The translations under genes and the position numbers were made by a program. Source: Cephaloticoccus primus (lineage in GTDB: Bacteria > Verrucomicrobiota > Verrucomicrobiia > Opitutales > Opitutaceae). Taken from it: a stretch of 64,000 bases of DNA. Below are positions 55,568 through 64,000 of the stretch, one piece after another. The DNA lies in NCBI RefSeq assembly GCF_001580015.1, contig NZ_LSZQ01000029.1, forward strand, positions 1-64,000, given 5' to 3'. The notes beneath the pieces were generated by a model. It was not told the origin of the DNA, made no database searches, and worked only from the letters and a program-made list of their open reading frames with translations. Numbering within the stretch: position 1 is the stretch's first letter; every line of letters begins with the position of its first letter.

Positions 55568-57163
55568 ATGCTTGATTCTGGCGACTCCAAAGACCTGCTC
55601 ACCACCCACCGCAAAGCCCTGCGCATCAACCTCGACACCAGCAAGTACGGCACCTTTGCCGAGATCGGCGCGGGCCAGGAAGTCGCCCGCGTGTTTTTCC
55701 AGGCGGGCGGCGCCTCGGGCACCGTCGCCAAGACGATCTCCGCCTACGATATGACGTTTAGCGACGCCATCTACGGCAAAGCCCCGCGCTACGTCTCCCA
55801 GGAGCGGCTGCTGCTGATGCTCGACCACGAGTTTGAGCTCCTGCGCGAGCGGCTCGCCGAGAGCCGCGGCGCGAAGACCCAGTTCTTCGTCTTCGCCGAC
55901 ACCGTCTCCGCGCGCAACTACTCGGGCACCAACGAGCAGCACGGCTGGATGGGCGTGCGCTTCCAGCCCGCGCCCGCGGCCGAGCCCAGCGAGATCGTCC
56001 TGCACGTGCGCATGTCGGATAAGGACAACCTGCTCCAGCAAGAGGCGCTCGGCATCGTCGGAACGAACCTCGTCTACGCCGCATTTTACTACCGGCACGA
56101 CCCGCAGAAATTCATCGCCTCGCTGCTCGACCACCTGAGCCCCCAGCGCATCGAGATCGACATGCTCGAGTTTCGCGGGCCCGAGTTTGCGCACATCGAC
56201 AACCGGCTCACCTCGCTGCTCCTCGTGCACTACGGCTTGACGAATGCCGTCATGTTCGGCCCCGGCGGCTCGGTGCTCCAGCCCTCCGAAGTGCTGCGCA
56301 AAAAAGCGATCCTCGTCGAGCGTGGCAGCTTCCGCCCGGTGACTCACGTAAACGTCGACATGCTCAAGTGCGCTGCCGAGCAGTTCATGCAAGAGCCGCT
56401 CGTCAAAGACCGCGAGGTCGTCGTCCTCATGGAAATCACCGTGCTGAACCTGATCGCGAGCGGAGAGTTTGACTCGGCCGACTTTCTCTCGCGCGTGGAT
56501 CTGCTCGGCGCGATCGGCTTCACCGTGTTGATCTCCAACTACTCGGAGTTTTACCGGCTCACCGCCTACTTCCGCCGCTATACCAAGGAGATGATCGGCA
56601 TGGCGATGGGCATCACCAACCTGGTCGAGATTTTTAACGAAAAATACTACGACAACCTCGAGGGCGGCATCCTCGAATCGCTCGGGCGCCTGTTCCGCCA
56701 CTCGGTGAAGCTCTACGTCTACCCGATGCTCCTTGAGGCGTATCAGCAATACATCAGCACCGGCGAAAACGGCACGCCGCCCGCTGCGCTGCCCTCCGCG
56801 CCAAACGCCCCCGGGGTGCCCGACGCCGCGCAGCTGCGCGCCGCTGCACCGGCTGCCACCGTCACCGCACGCAACATCCAGGTCGCCCCCCACCTGCGCA
56901 ACCTCTACGCGCATCTCCAGGACAACTGCTACATCGAGTGCCTCACGGGCTATAACCCCGACATCCTCCACATCTTCTCGCGCGAAGTCCTCCGCCGCAT
57001 CCGTGCCAAAGACCCGAGCTGGGAAGAGCTCGTACCCGACTCCGTCGCCACCGTCATCAAGGCCCGCGAGCTCTTCAGTTATAAGAAAACGGAAACGGAA
57101 AACCTGCCCGAGGAGGCCGCTGCGGGGCGCTCCGGCGCAGCGACCGCTCCGCAACCGGCCTGA
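55568..57163 (+). CDS. conserved protein of unknown function (family often mislabelled TonB-dependent receptor)
   Basis: The start at 55568 gives 531 residues. No signal peptide and no outer-membrane terminus. Highly conserved-looking segments include YGTFAEIGAGQEVARVFF, AKTISAYDMTFSDAIYG, ARNYSGTNEQHGWMGVRF, QQEALGIVGTNLVYAAFYY and MLEFRGPEFAHIDNRLTSLL. I recognise this as a widespread uncharacterised cytosolic family; database labels such as TonB receptor are not supported by this sequence. An Ala/Pro-rich linker (about residues 415-450) splits it from a C-terminal helical part. It precedes dapF-like in the same direction. Confidence 0.6.
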   Translation: MLDSGDSKDLLTTHRKALRINLDTSKYGTFAEIGAGQEVARVFFQAGGASGTVAKTISAYDMTFSDAIYGKAPRYVSQERLLLMLDHEFELLRERLAESRGAKTQFFVFADTVSARNYSGTNEQHGWMGVRFQPAPAAEPSEIVLHVRMSDKDNLLQQEALGIVGTNLVYAAFYYRHDPQKFIASLLDHLSPQRIEIDMLEFRGPEFAHIDNRLTSLLLVHYGLTNAVMFGPGGSVLQPSEVLRKKAILVERGSFRPVTHVNVDMLKCAAEQFMQEPLVKDREVVVLMEITVLNLIASGEFDSADFLSRVDLLGAIGFTVLISNYSEFYRLTAYFRRYTKEMIGMAMGITNLVEIFNEKYYDNLEGGILESLGRLFRHSVKLYVYPMLLEAYQQYISTGENGTPPAALPSAPNAPGVPDAAQLRAAAPAATVTARNIQVAPHLRNLYAHLQDNCYIECLTGYNPDILHIFSREVLRRIRAKDPSWEELVPDSVATVIKARELFSYKKTETENLPEEAAAGRSGAATAPQPA

Positions 57164-57281
57164 AATCGCACGCGCTCCGCCGCGCAAAAACTGCCCACTC
57201 GCTCGCACGCCTAAAACATCTCCTCCGCGCTCACACACACGCTCTCCCGCTCGACCGCACGCCTCACGCCTCTTTACCGCC

Positions 57282-58256
57282 ATGCGCTTTTACAAATACC
57301 ACGCCCTCGGAAACGACTACCTAGTCCTCGACCCGTCCGACTATCGCGAGTGGAGCCGCAGCGCAGGCGGCGCGCCGCCCGCCGAGCAAATCCGGCTGAT
57401 CTGCCACCGCCATTACGGGGTCGGCTCCGACGGCATTCTCTGGGGGCCCGTGCCGCAAGCAACCGGCACGACGAGTACCGCGCCAACAAGTGGCGTGAGA
57501 AACGGCACCGCCGCGCCCGACCGCGCCTCCGGCGGCGCCGCCCATCACTCCGCGCCGCCGCCCGCGCTGCGGATTTTCAACCCCGATGGCTCTGAGGCCG
57601 AGAAGTCGGGAAACGGGCTGCGCATCTTCGCCCGCTACCTCGCCGAGCACGGCCTCGTGCAGGGCGACCGCTTTTCGATCCACACCGCGGGTGGGCCCGC
57701 TCAAGTCGAAGTCCTTGAGCGCAGCGCAGGCCGCCCCTGGCGGATGCGCATCGGCATGGGCCGCGTGACCTTCGACAGCCCGCAAATCCCGGTCGCGGGC
57801 CCTTCGCGCGAAGTGCTGGGCGAGGCAATCGCCGCCGGCGGCAGGCACTTCAGCTTCTCCGCCGCCAGCGTGGGCAATCCCCACTGCGTCATTCCGCTGC
57901 CCGAGATTTCCGAAGAACTCGCCCGCCAGTACGGCCCCGTCATCGAGACGCATCCGCTGTTTCCCCAGCGGATCAACGTCCAGTTCATGCAAGTGATCGA
58001 CCGCGCCAATATCCGGATCGAGATCTGGGAGCGCGGCGCGGGATATACGCTCGCCTCGGGCACCAGCTCCAGCGCGGCCGCCGCCGTCGCCCACCGGCTC
58101 GGGCTCGTGGACGCCCAAGTCACCGTGCACATGCCCGGCGGCACACTCGAAGCCGAGGTCAGCCCCGACTGGCAGCTCACCCTCAGCGGCACCGTGACCA
58201 AGGTCGCCGAAGGCACAATCGCCCCCGATCTGCGAGCGGCGCCGGCGAACGCATGA
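57282..58256 (+). CDS. diaminopimelate epimerase homologue with both catalytic cysteines replaced by serine
   Basis: The start at 57282 (MRFYKYHALGNDYLVLDP) gives 324 residues with a DapF fold: HYGVGSDGIL, IFNPDGSEAEKSGNGLRIF, VGNPHCVIPL, WERGAGYTLASGTSSSAAA. The two catalytic cysteines of DapF (in MCGNG and ACGTG) are Ser at about residues 109 and 259 here; both codons are TCG. Other residues, including Asn, Glu and Arg around them, are kept. A Thr/Ala/Pro-rich insert occupies about residues 57-92. It may be a serine-based or non-epimerising relative, so no dapF symbol is given. Confidence 0.8.
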   Translation: MRFYKYHALGNDYLVLDPSDYREWSRSAGGAPPAEQIRLICHRHYGVGSDGILWGPVPQATGTTSTAPTSGVRNGTAAPDRASGGAAHHSAPPPALRIFNPDGSEAEKSGNGLRIFARYLAEHGLVQGDRFSIHTAGGPAQVEVLERSAGRPWRMRIGMGRVTFDSPQIPVAGPSREVLGEAIAAGGRHFSFSAASVGNPHCVIPLPEISEELARQYGPVIETHPLFPQRINVQFMQVIDRANIRIEIWERGAGYTLASGTSSSAAAAVAHRLGLVDAQVTVHMPGGTLEAEVSPDWQLTLSGTVTKVAEGTIAPDLRAAPANA

Positions 58257-58416
58257 GGCCGCCGTCACTTGAGGGACTCCGCGCACCCGGCCCTCCGGAA
58301 CTGTGTGCGCCCCCTCCCGCCCTCCCCTCCTTCCCTAATAGAAGAGGCGAAGACTCCTTATAGCTGTGAGTAAGGGTTGAACTGGCTGCGGAAGCGGGGC
58401 TTCTTCGGCAGCTTCT

Positions 58417-59052
58417 ATGCGTTTTTCCCGCGCCATCTTATTTGCCCTGGCAGGGCTGCTCATCGTCGCGGGCTGTCGCCCTGCAAAAGTCCAGTCCTAC
58501 CGCGTCCCCAAGGAAGTTCCGCCACCGCCGCTCTCATTTGACATGCCCGGGATGGTGGCAGCGGGCGCACCGGAGCAGGCTTCAGGCACCGCCGCGGGCG
58601 CTCCTGCAATAAACGCCGCCAGCAGTGGGGATGCCGCGCTGCGCTGGGTCGCCCCCGAGAGCTGGGCCGCCCTCCCACCCGTCTCGATGCGCGTCGCGGG
58701 TTACCGGCTCAGCGGCGCAGGGGGTGCAAGCGCCGAGCTCACGATCACTGCCTTCCCCGGGGATGTCGGTGGCGACCTCGCCAACATCAACCGCTGGCGC
58801 GGCCAGATCGGCCTGGCGCCCATCGCCGCAGAAGCACTCGCGACCGAGATCCAGCGGCTGCGCTTCGGCGGGCGCGAGTTCAAGGTCGTCGAGATGAGCA
58901 ACCCTGCCGCCTCCCCGGCACAAGCCACACTCGCCGCGTACACCCTGCACGAGGGCAGCACCTGGTTTTTCAAGCTCACTGGCGCGCCCGCCCTCGTGAG
59001 CGCCACGAAGCCTGCCTTTATCGAGTTTCTCCAGACGATCCAGCCGCGCTAA
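58417..59052 (+). CDS. lipoprotein of unknown function
   Basis: A 211-residue protein with a lipoprotein signal (AILFALAGLLIVAGC, lipobox VAGC). After a short Pro-rich linker and an Ala-rich stretch, the domain starts WVAPESWAALPPVSMRVAGY and includes AELTITAFPGDVGGDLANIN and a WFFKLTGAPALV segment. The gene lies 104 bp before the ResB-like gene on the same strand, so a link to cytochrome c maturation is possible; no function is established. Confidence 0.7.
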   Translation: MRFSRAILFALAGLLIVAGCRPAKVQSYRVPKEVPPPPLSFDMPGMVAAGAPEQASGTAAGAPAINAASSGDAALRWVAPESWAALPPVSMRVAGYRLSGAGGASAELTITAFPGDVGGDLANINRWRGQIGLAPIAAEALATEIQRLRFGGREFKVVEMSNPAASPAQATLAAYTLHEGSTWFFKLTGAPALVSATKPAFIEFLQTIQPR

Positions 59053-59156
59053 ACGCCGCCGCGCGCCGCTCACCCGCCCGCCCGAGCCCGCCCCAGTGCC
59101 CAAGACGCAGCGCCCCCAACCACCACTGACACACGCTCTCCACGACTCCGAACACC

Positions 59157-60368
59157 ATGCGCGACACCTGGCAGGATTTCATCAAGTTTTTCACCTCGCT
59201 AAAGCTCACCGTCGTGCTGCTCGCGCTGTCGATCGTCCTCATCTTCTGGGCAACGATTGCGCAGGTGCAGCTCGGCATCTGGGGCGTGCAGGAGCAGTTT
59301 TTTAAAACCTTCTTCGTCCTCAAAAAAATCCCCGGCACCGAGATCCCCGTTCCGGTTTTCCCGGGCGGCTACTTCATCGGCGGGCTGCTCTTGATCAACC
59401 TGATCGCTGCGCATGTGTATCGCTTCCGCTTCACCTGGGCGAAGAGCGGCATCCAGCTCACCCACGCGGGGTTGATCCTGCTGCTGCTCGGCGAGCTGTT
59501 CACCGGCCTTTGGCAGGAGGACTACCAACTGCGGCTCGATGTCGGTCAGGCGAAGAACTACTCGGAGAGCTTTCGCGATCAGGAGCTCGCGATCACCGAC
59601 AAGACTGATCCGGACTTCGACGACGTCGTCGTACTGCCCGACAAGCTCCTCGCGCACCGCGGCGCCGTGCAGCACAGCACGCTGCCCTTCCGCATCGTCA
59701 TCCGCGACTACTTCCCCAACGCAGTCCCGCAATCGCGCGACCAGGTGCCCGCCAACGCCGGCCTGCCGCAGGCGACGATGGGCTTCGGGCGCGATTTTAC
59801 CGTCATCCCGCTGCCGCTCAGCTACCGCCAGGATCAGAGCAACCTCGCCGCCGCGCTCGTCGAGCTGATCGGCCCCGGCGGCTCGCTCGGCACCTGGCTG
59901 CTCTCGGCGCACCCCTTTGTCCGCCCGCAGCCCTTTGAGTACGACGGGCGGCACTTCGAGCTCTCGCTGCGCTTTGCGCGAAACTACAAGCCCTTTTCCC
60001 TGACGCTGCTGGAGCTGCGGCACGATGTTTACCCGGGCACCGACATCCCGAAAAACTTCTCCAGCCGCGTGCGCCTCAGCCAGCCCGACGCGCACGCCGA
60101 CCGCGAAGTCCTCATCTACATGAACAACCCGCTGCGCTACGGCGGCCTCACGTTTTACCAGTACCAGATGGACAGCGCGAGCGGCTACTCCGTCCTCCAG
60201 GTCGTGAGAAACCCCAGCTGGATGCTCCCCTACGTCTCCTGCATCCTGATGATGCTGGGGCTGCTCATCCAGTTCGGCATCTCGCTGTTTCGCTTCACCG
60301 GCAAACGCCGCGCAGCGGTCGGCGCGGCGAACACTGCCACCGCCACACCTGCCGCCACTGCCGCCTGA
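59157..60368 (+). CDS. ResB/Ccs1-type cytochrome c biogenesis protein
   Basis: A 403-residue protein with three N-terminal membrane segments (FFTSLKLTVVLLALSIVLIFWATIAQ; YFIGGLLLINLIAAHVYRF; THAGLILLLLGELFTG), a large periplasmic domain, and a C-terminal helix after MNNPLRYGGLTFYQYQM. ResB forms the system II heme delivery complex with a CcsA partner, which follows 73 bp downstream. The opening KLTVVLLALSIVLIFWAT is typical of the family. Confidence 0.87.
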   Translation: MRDTWQDFIKFFTSLKLTVVLLALSIVLIFWATIAQVQLGIWGVQEQFFKTFFVLKKIPGTEIPVPVFPGGYFIGGLLLINLIAAHVYRFRFTWAKSGIQLTHAGLILLLLGELFTGLWQEDYQLRLDVGQAKNYSESFRDQELAITDKTDPDFDDVVVLPDKLLAHRGAVQHSTLPFRIVIRDYFPNAVPQSRDQVPANAGLPQATMGFGRDFTVIPLPLSYRQDQSNLAAALVELIGPGGSLGTWLLSAHPFVRPQPFEYDGRHFELSLRFARNYKPFSLTLLELRHDVYPGTDIPKNFSSRVRLSQPDAHADREVLIYMNNPLRYGGLTFYQYQMDSASGYSVLQVVRNPSWMLPYVSCILMMLGLLIQFGISLFRFTGKRRAAVGAANTATATPAATAA

Positions 60369-60441
60369 AAACGCGCGCGCTCCAAAACGCCTTGAACAAA
60401 CGCCCGAAAACGCCCGCCCCTCCCGCCCGCATATCCGCATA

Positions 60442-62403
60442 ATGAAGCGTTTCCTCCCCCTCCTCGCCCTTGCCCTCGGCGCCCTGTGGCTCGCAAGCAG
60501 CCTCGCGCCCCGCCGCGCCGATCCGGACTACGACCTCGAAGGCTTCGGCCGCCTGCCCATCCTCGCCAATGGCCGCATCAAGCCGATCGACACCGTCGCG
60601 CGCAGCTCGCTGCTCCAGCTCCAGGGCCGCCAGCGCGTCAGTACCGGCTCCGGCGGCTCCCTCTCGCCCAACGCTTGGCTGGCCACCGTTTTCTTTGACT
60701 CGGCGCGCGCCGACCGACTGCGCGTTTTCGAGATCGTGCACCCCGAGGTACTCACGCTCTTCAACCTGCGCCCCGAAGACGGCGACGGGAAAAAGCGCTT
60801 CTCGTTCGTCCAGCTCAGCGGCCGCTTCCCCGAGCTCATGCGCCAATCGCAGCTCGCCCAGCAAACCGAGAGCGCCCAGCGCAGCGCCTTCCAGCGCGCC
60901 GTCATCCAGCTCCACCTCAACCTGAACCTCTACCACGAACTCAGGCACACGCTCACCGCGCCCGAGAGTGACGACTTCCTCGGCGAGCTGCTCCGCTTTC
61001 AGGATACGCTCCCCGCAGGCATCGCCGCCGTCCGCGCGCGACAGGCGGGCGAGCCCTACGACCAGGCGAGCTTCGACGCCATGCTCGCGGGCGGCCAGCG
61101 CTACGACGCGCTCTCCACCGCCTCCAGCCTGCGCCCCATCCCCCCTTCCGCGCGCGCCCACGCGAGTGCGATTGCGGACGCGGATGCCGCGGCCAACACG
61201 ACCGGAGCCGCCCCCACCGCTGCTCCCGCTGCCGCTGCGCCTGCGCCTTCCACCCCTGCCCTCGCCAACGCCAGCGCCAGCGACTGGCGCAGCACCGGCA
61301 TGGCGCTGCTCGAAACGTTTGAGACCGGCCTGGTAAACCACAACGTGCTCGCCTACGCGGGCCTCGCCCACGCTTGGCGCGCGCAAAAGCCCGAGCAGTT
61401 CAACGAAGTCGTCCGCCTCTTCCGCGCCCAGCTCGGCACCGACTTCGCGCCCGAGCTGCGCAAGACCGACATCGAGGCCCGCTTCAACGCCGCGCAGCCC
61501 TTCTACCGCAGCATGGTGCTCTACGTGCTGGCCTTTGTCCTCGCCATCATCTCCTGGCTCCGCTGGCCCGAGGCACTCGGCCGCAGCGCCTTTTGGCTGA
61601 CCCTGCTCGCCTTTATCGCCACCAGCGCGGGCATCGCCACCCGCATGTGGCTGGAGGGCCGCCCACCCGTCACCAACCTGTACTCCTCCGCGCTCTTCGT
61701 CGGCTGGGGCGCCGTGCTGCTGTGCCTCGTCCTCGAGGCGCTGTTTAAAAACGCCATCGGCAGCGTCGCGGGCGGGCTGATCGGCTTTGCCGCGCTACTC
61801 ATCGCGCACCACCTCTCGCTCAGCGGCGATACGCTCGAAATGATGCGCGCCGTACTCGACTCCAACTTCTGGTTGGCGACCCACGTCATCATCATCACCA
61901 TCGGCTACTCGGCGACCTTCCTCGCGGGCTTCCTCGCCCTCATCTACATCGTACGCGGGGCCTTCACCCGCTCACTCGACAAGCCCACCGCCGACGCCCT
62001 CTCGCGGATGGTCTACGGCATCGTCTGCTTCGCCACGCTCTTCAGCCTCGTCGGCACCGTGCTGGGCGGCATCTGGGCCGACCAGAGCTGGGGCCGCTTC
62101 TGGGGCTGGGATCCAAAAGAAAACGGCGCGCTGATCATCGTCATCTGGAACGCCATCATCCTGCACGCGCGCTGGGGCGGCCTCGTTCGCCAGCGCGGCC
62201 TCATGTGCCTGGCCGTCTTTGGCAACATCGTCACCGCGTGGAGCTGGTTTGGCACCAACATGCTCGGCATCGGCCTGCACAGCTACGGCTTTATGGACGC
62301 CGCCTTCTGGTGGCTCTCGGCCTTCGTCCTGAGCCAGCTCGCGCTGATCGCCACCGCACTCCTGCGCCCGCTCCGGATATCAAGCAAAAGTCCGCACACA
62401 TAA
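60442..62403 (+). CDS. CcsA-type cytochrome c biogenesis (heme handling) protein
   Basis: A 653-residue protein. One N-terminal helix precedes a long periplasmic-looking region (about residues 25-350, with an Ala/Pro-rich insert near 235-275); the C-terminal part holds about eight helices and the WWD heme motif GRFWGWDPKENGALIIV (about residues 548-560), with His residues nearby (ILHARW, GIGLHSYGF). It would present heme for attachment to apocytochromes with the ResB-like partner upstream. Confidence 0.88.
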   Translation: MKRFLPLLALALGALWLASSLAPRRADPDYDLEGFGRLPILANGRIKPIDTVARSSLLQLQGRQRVSTGSGGSLSPNAWLATVFFDSARADRLRVFEIVHPEVLTLFNLRPEDGDGKKRFSFVQLSGRFPELMRQSQLAQQTESAQRSAFQRAVIQLHLNLNLYHELRHTLTAPESDDFLGELLRFQDTLPAGIAAVRARQAGEPYDQASFDAMLAGGQRYDALSTASSLRPIPPSARAHASAIADADAAANTTGAAPTAAPAAAAPAPSTPALANASASDWRSTGMALLETFETGLVNHNVLAYAGLAHAWRAQKPEQFNEVVRLFRAQLGTDFAPELRKTDIEARFNAAQPFYRSMVLYVLAFVLAIISWLRWPEALGRSAFWLTLLAFIATSAGIATRMWLEGRPPVTNLYSSALFVGWGAVLLCLVLEALFKNAIGSVAGGLIGFAALLIAHHLSLSGDTLEMMRAVLDSNFWLATHVIIITIGYSATFLAGFLALIYIVRGAFTRSLDKPTADALSRMVYGIVCFATLFSLVGTVLGGIWADQSWGRFWGWDPKENGALIIVIWNAIILHARWGGLVRQRGLMCLAVFGNIVTAWSWFGTNMLGIGLHSYGFMDAAFWWLSAFVLSQLALIATALLRPLRISSKSPHT

Positions 62404-62582
62404 CCGCAGAACTAGCGCGCTGCGACACACTCGCCACAGCACAGTAGCAGGAGTAAAATCTCTCTGTAGCGCAAAGCCCGCCTTCTGCTCGCGCTAGGGA
62501 AGGGGGGACTCCCTGCTTTTGCGCACTTGTAGTGGAAAGGGAAACCACATTATACGTCGTTGAGTTCCCCATTTAGTTTTTG

Positions 62583-64000
62583 ATGACCCTCCCGCCTCCT
62601 CAGCCCACTCCCTCTGCCTCCAAAGACCGCGTTGATACATGGATGGCAAATCTACTCGACCTGTCGCTGCGGAATAAACTTCTCAACTTTAAGCCCGGAC
62701 GCTCCGTCACTCTAGAGGCACCCGACCCGCAAGCCTTAGCTCAACGGCTCGGATCCGGAAACAAGGTCACTTTAGTTTCACGCCAAAATACAGACATAGA
62801 AGAAGCTCTCGAAACCTCCAGTCTAGCTCTCTCTGACGAGGACCAGAAAGAGCCTCCACCGTCCGATCTTCAGAGAGGTAAAGTGTTCGTGCATGAGCCG
62901 GAAGCCGAGATGGAAAAACGGCTCATTACACTCTTTCGTGATGCACGCACCGCTCTGGAAGAAGGCGGTGCCAACATTCTGTATCTGGCGTTTGGCTTTC
63001 TCCAGTGGAACCCCTCCCAACAGAGAGGAGCTCCTTGCTGCGCGCCTCTATTTCTACTTCCCGTTAGCCTGCAGCGCAACAATGTGCGGGCTAAATTCTT
63101 CGTGCAGGCTTATCCCGATGAGACGCGTTTTAACCCTGTATTGGTCGAAATGTTGCGTCAGGACTTTAAGCTTGATTTGAAAAGTGATGACCTGTCCGGC
63201 GAAAATAACGTCCCCGACCTCCCCAGAAGCTGGGCTCACGTCAGGAACTCCATTACAAGCTTCACAGACTGGAAGGTCACAGAGGAAGTGATTCTGTCGA
63301 CTTTTTCATTTTCTAAATATCTGATGTGGCGGGACCTGAAGAGACTCAGGAAATGTGTGGATAAGCTGGTAAGGAATCGTGTTGTGCGGCTACTCATTAA
63401 TCCAGCAGAAAGCTCACATCAGTCTGATAAGCCCCCTCCTTCCGATGTATTCTATGCCGGTGAGTTTGATAGGCAGCTGGACCCATCAAAGCTATTTTGC
63501 CCGCTTCCCGCCGATTCGTCGCAGTTGGCTGCTATTGTTGCGGCAAGGCAAGGTAAAGACTTCGTCCTAGAGGGACCGCCGGGCACAGGGAAAAGTCAAA
63601 CTATCGCCAACCTCATTGCTCAGTTCCTTTCCGAGCAAAAAACAGTCCTCTTTGTCTCCGAAAAAATCGCAGCTCTAGAGGTCGTGTATCGCCGTTTGCG
63701 TGAGGTTGGCTTAGGGGACTTCTGCCTTGAGCTACATTCCAACAAAGCCAGTAAGGCTTCCGTTCTCGCCCAACTCAATGCAGCGTGGAATACTCGTGGA
63801 GCATCCTCCAAAGAGTGGGCTGCCAAGGCGGAAGAACTTAAAATACTTCGAGATGCCCTCAACAACTACGTTCAACGCCTCCACCATAAGCATACCAATG
63901 GCCTGAGTATATTCGCTGCCATCGGCACAATCAGTAAGAATAGCGAACTGCCTAAAGTCGAGTTGGGGTGGGAATCCATAGAAACACACGATACCGAATA
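62583..64000 (+). CDS. DUF4011-type SF1 helicase, 5' part (continues past right edge)
   Basis: An open frame from ATG 62583 to the window end (472 residues) that begins with a Pro-rich tip, then WMANLLDLSLRNKLLNF, the DUF4011 opening. A long domain follows before Walker A as EGPPGTGKSQTIANLIAQF (Gly at about residue 331) and VLFVSEKIAALEVVYRRL, typical of SF1 helicases of this group. Third-codon use is visibly more AT-rich than the upstream genes, suggesting acquired DNA. DUF4011 helicases, often with a C-terminal endonuclease domain, are linked to antiphage defence. The 62404-62582 gap holds no gene. Confidence 0.82.
   Translation, partial: MTLPPPQPTPSASKDRVDTWMANLLDLSLRNKLLNFKPGRSVTLEAPDPQALAQRLGSGNKVTLVSRQNTDIEEALETSSLALSDEDQKEPPPSDLQRGKVFVHEPEAEMEKRLITLFRDARTALEEGGANILYLAFGFLQWNPSQQRGAPCCAPLFLLPVSLQRNNVRAKFFVQAYPDETRFNPVLVEMLRQDFKLDLKSDDLSGENNVPDLPRSWAHVRNSITSFTDWKVTEEVILSTFSFSKYLMWRDLKRLRKCVDKLVRNRVVRLLINPAESSHQSDKPPPSDVFYAGEFDRQLDPSKLFCPLPADSSQLAAIVAARQGKDFVLEGPPGTGKSQTIANLIAQFLSEQKTVLFVSEKIAALEVVYRRLREVGLGDFCLELHSNKASKASVLAQLNAAWNTRGASSKEWAAKAEELKILRDALNNYVQRLHHKHTNGLSIFAAIGTISKNSELPKVELGWESIETHDTE

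Noticed and set aside
55553-57283. A 576-codon open frame antisense to the conserved protein at 55568
   Set aside because: Shadow frame; the opposite strand shows conserved-looking domains.
59199-60440. A 413-codon open frame antisense to the ResB-like gene
   Set aside because: Gln/Arg/Glu-rich shadow with no membrane segments or motifs.

Overview
The window looks like a chromosome segment of a high-GC Verrucomicrobiota bacterium, most likely of the Opitutae. The pointers are the gene content (GMC oxidoreductase / DUF1080 / exported sugar-isomerase cassettes, a ResB + CcsA cytochrome c maturation pair, DUF4198 next to TonB receptors) and the rarity of clear Shine-Dalgarno sites. The taxon is inferred; no rRNA is present.

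Layout. 1-6.0 kb: menE (cut by the left edge) and menC on the minus strand, divergent from guaB and a divergent purA homologue. 6.2-12.4 kb: a minus-strand run of NfeD (long), NfeD (short), flotillin-like FloA, a Gln-rich coiled-coil protein, accD and folC. 12.5-16 kb: a tatA-like gene overlapping a mannitol/fructuronate dehydrogenase, then terC. 16-30.4 kb: an accessory sugar-catabolic region on the minus strand. It holds a DUF1080 protein, a gluconate-dehydrogenase-subunit-3-like protein, two GMC oxidoreductase paralogues, four Tat-exported isomerase/epimerase paralogues, a frameshifted lipoprotein isomerase and an exported Gfo/Idh/MocA oxidoreductase. A DCC protein and patB are embedded in it, and it shows remnants of a segmental duplication. 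30.9-36.3 kb: two paralogous TonB-dependent siderophore-type receptors flanking a DUF4198 protein. 36.6-62.4 kb: mostly housekeeping genes (two dus genes, an ExuT-like transporter, a kinase/PP2C pair, dnaX with SRP RNA, an ECF sigma operon, leuA, TlpA-like, Bcr-like, DoxX, SufT-like, SppA, dapF-like, cytochrome c maturation). From 62.6 kb an AT-richer DUF4011 helicase runs off the right edge and probably opens a defence island.

Four copies of one intergenic structured repeat (about 200-340 bp) lie at 14.6, 41.7, 49.0 and 52.3-52.7 kb. Each is a chain of hairpins whose stems differ in sequence between copies but stay base-paired, which is compensatory change. This is the strongest candidate here for an undescribed element. 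Other notable signals are an A10 slippery run in dnaX that joins two frames, a DapF homologue with both catalytic cysteines replaced by serine, loss of the zinc-ribbon cysteines in both AccD and DnaX, loss of a predicted metal-ligand glutamate in two isomerase paralogues, and a duplication scar containing a decayed patB 3' end.

Functionally, the 16-30 kb region reads as an exported oxidative route for glycosides. GMC enzymes would make keto-sugars, DUF1080 would cleave 3-keto-glycosides, and isomerases and an oxidoreductase would process the products. This is inferred from family membership and export signals, not from any known substrate.
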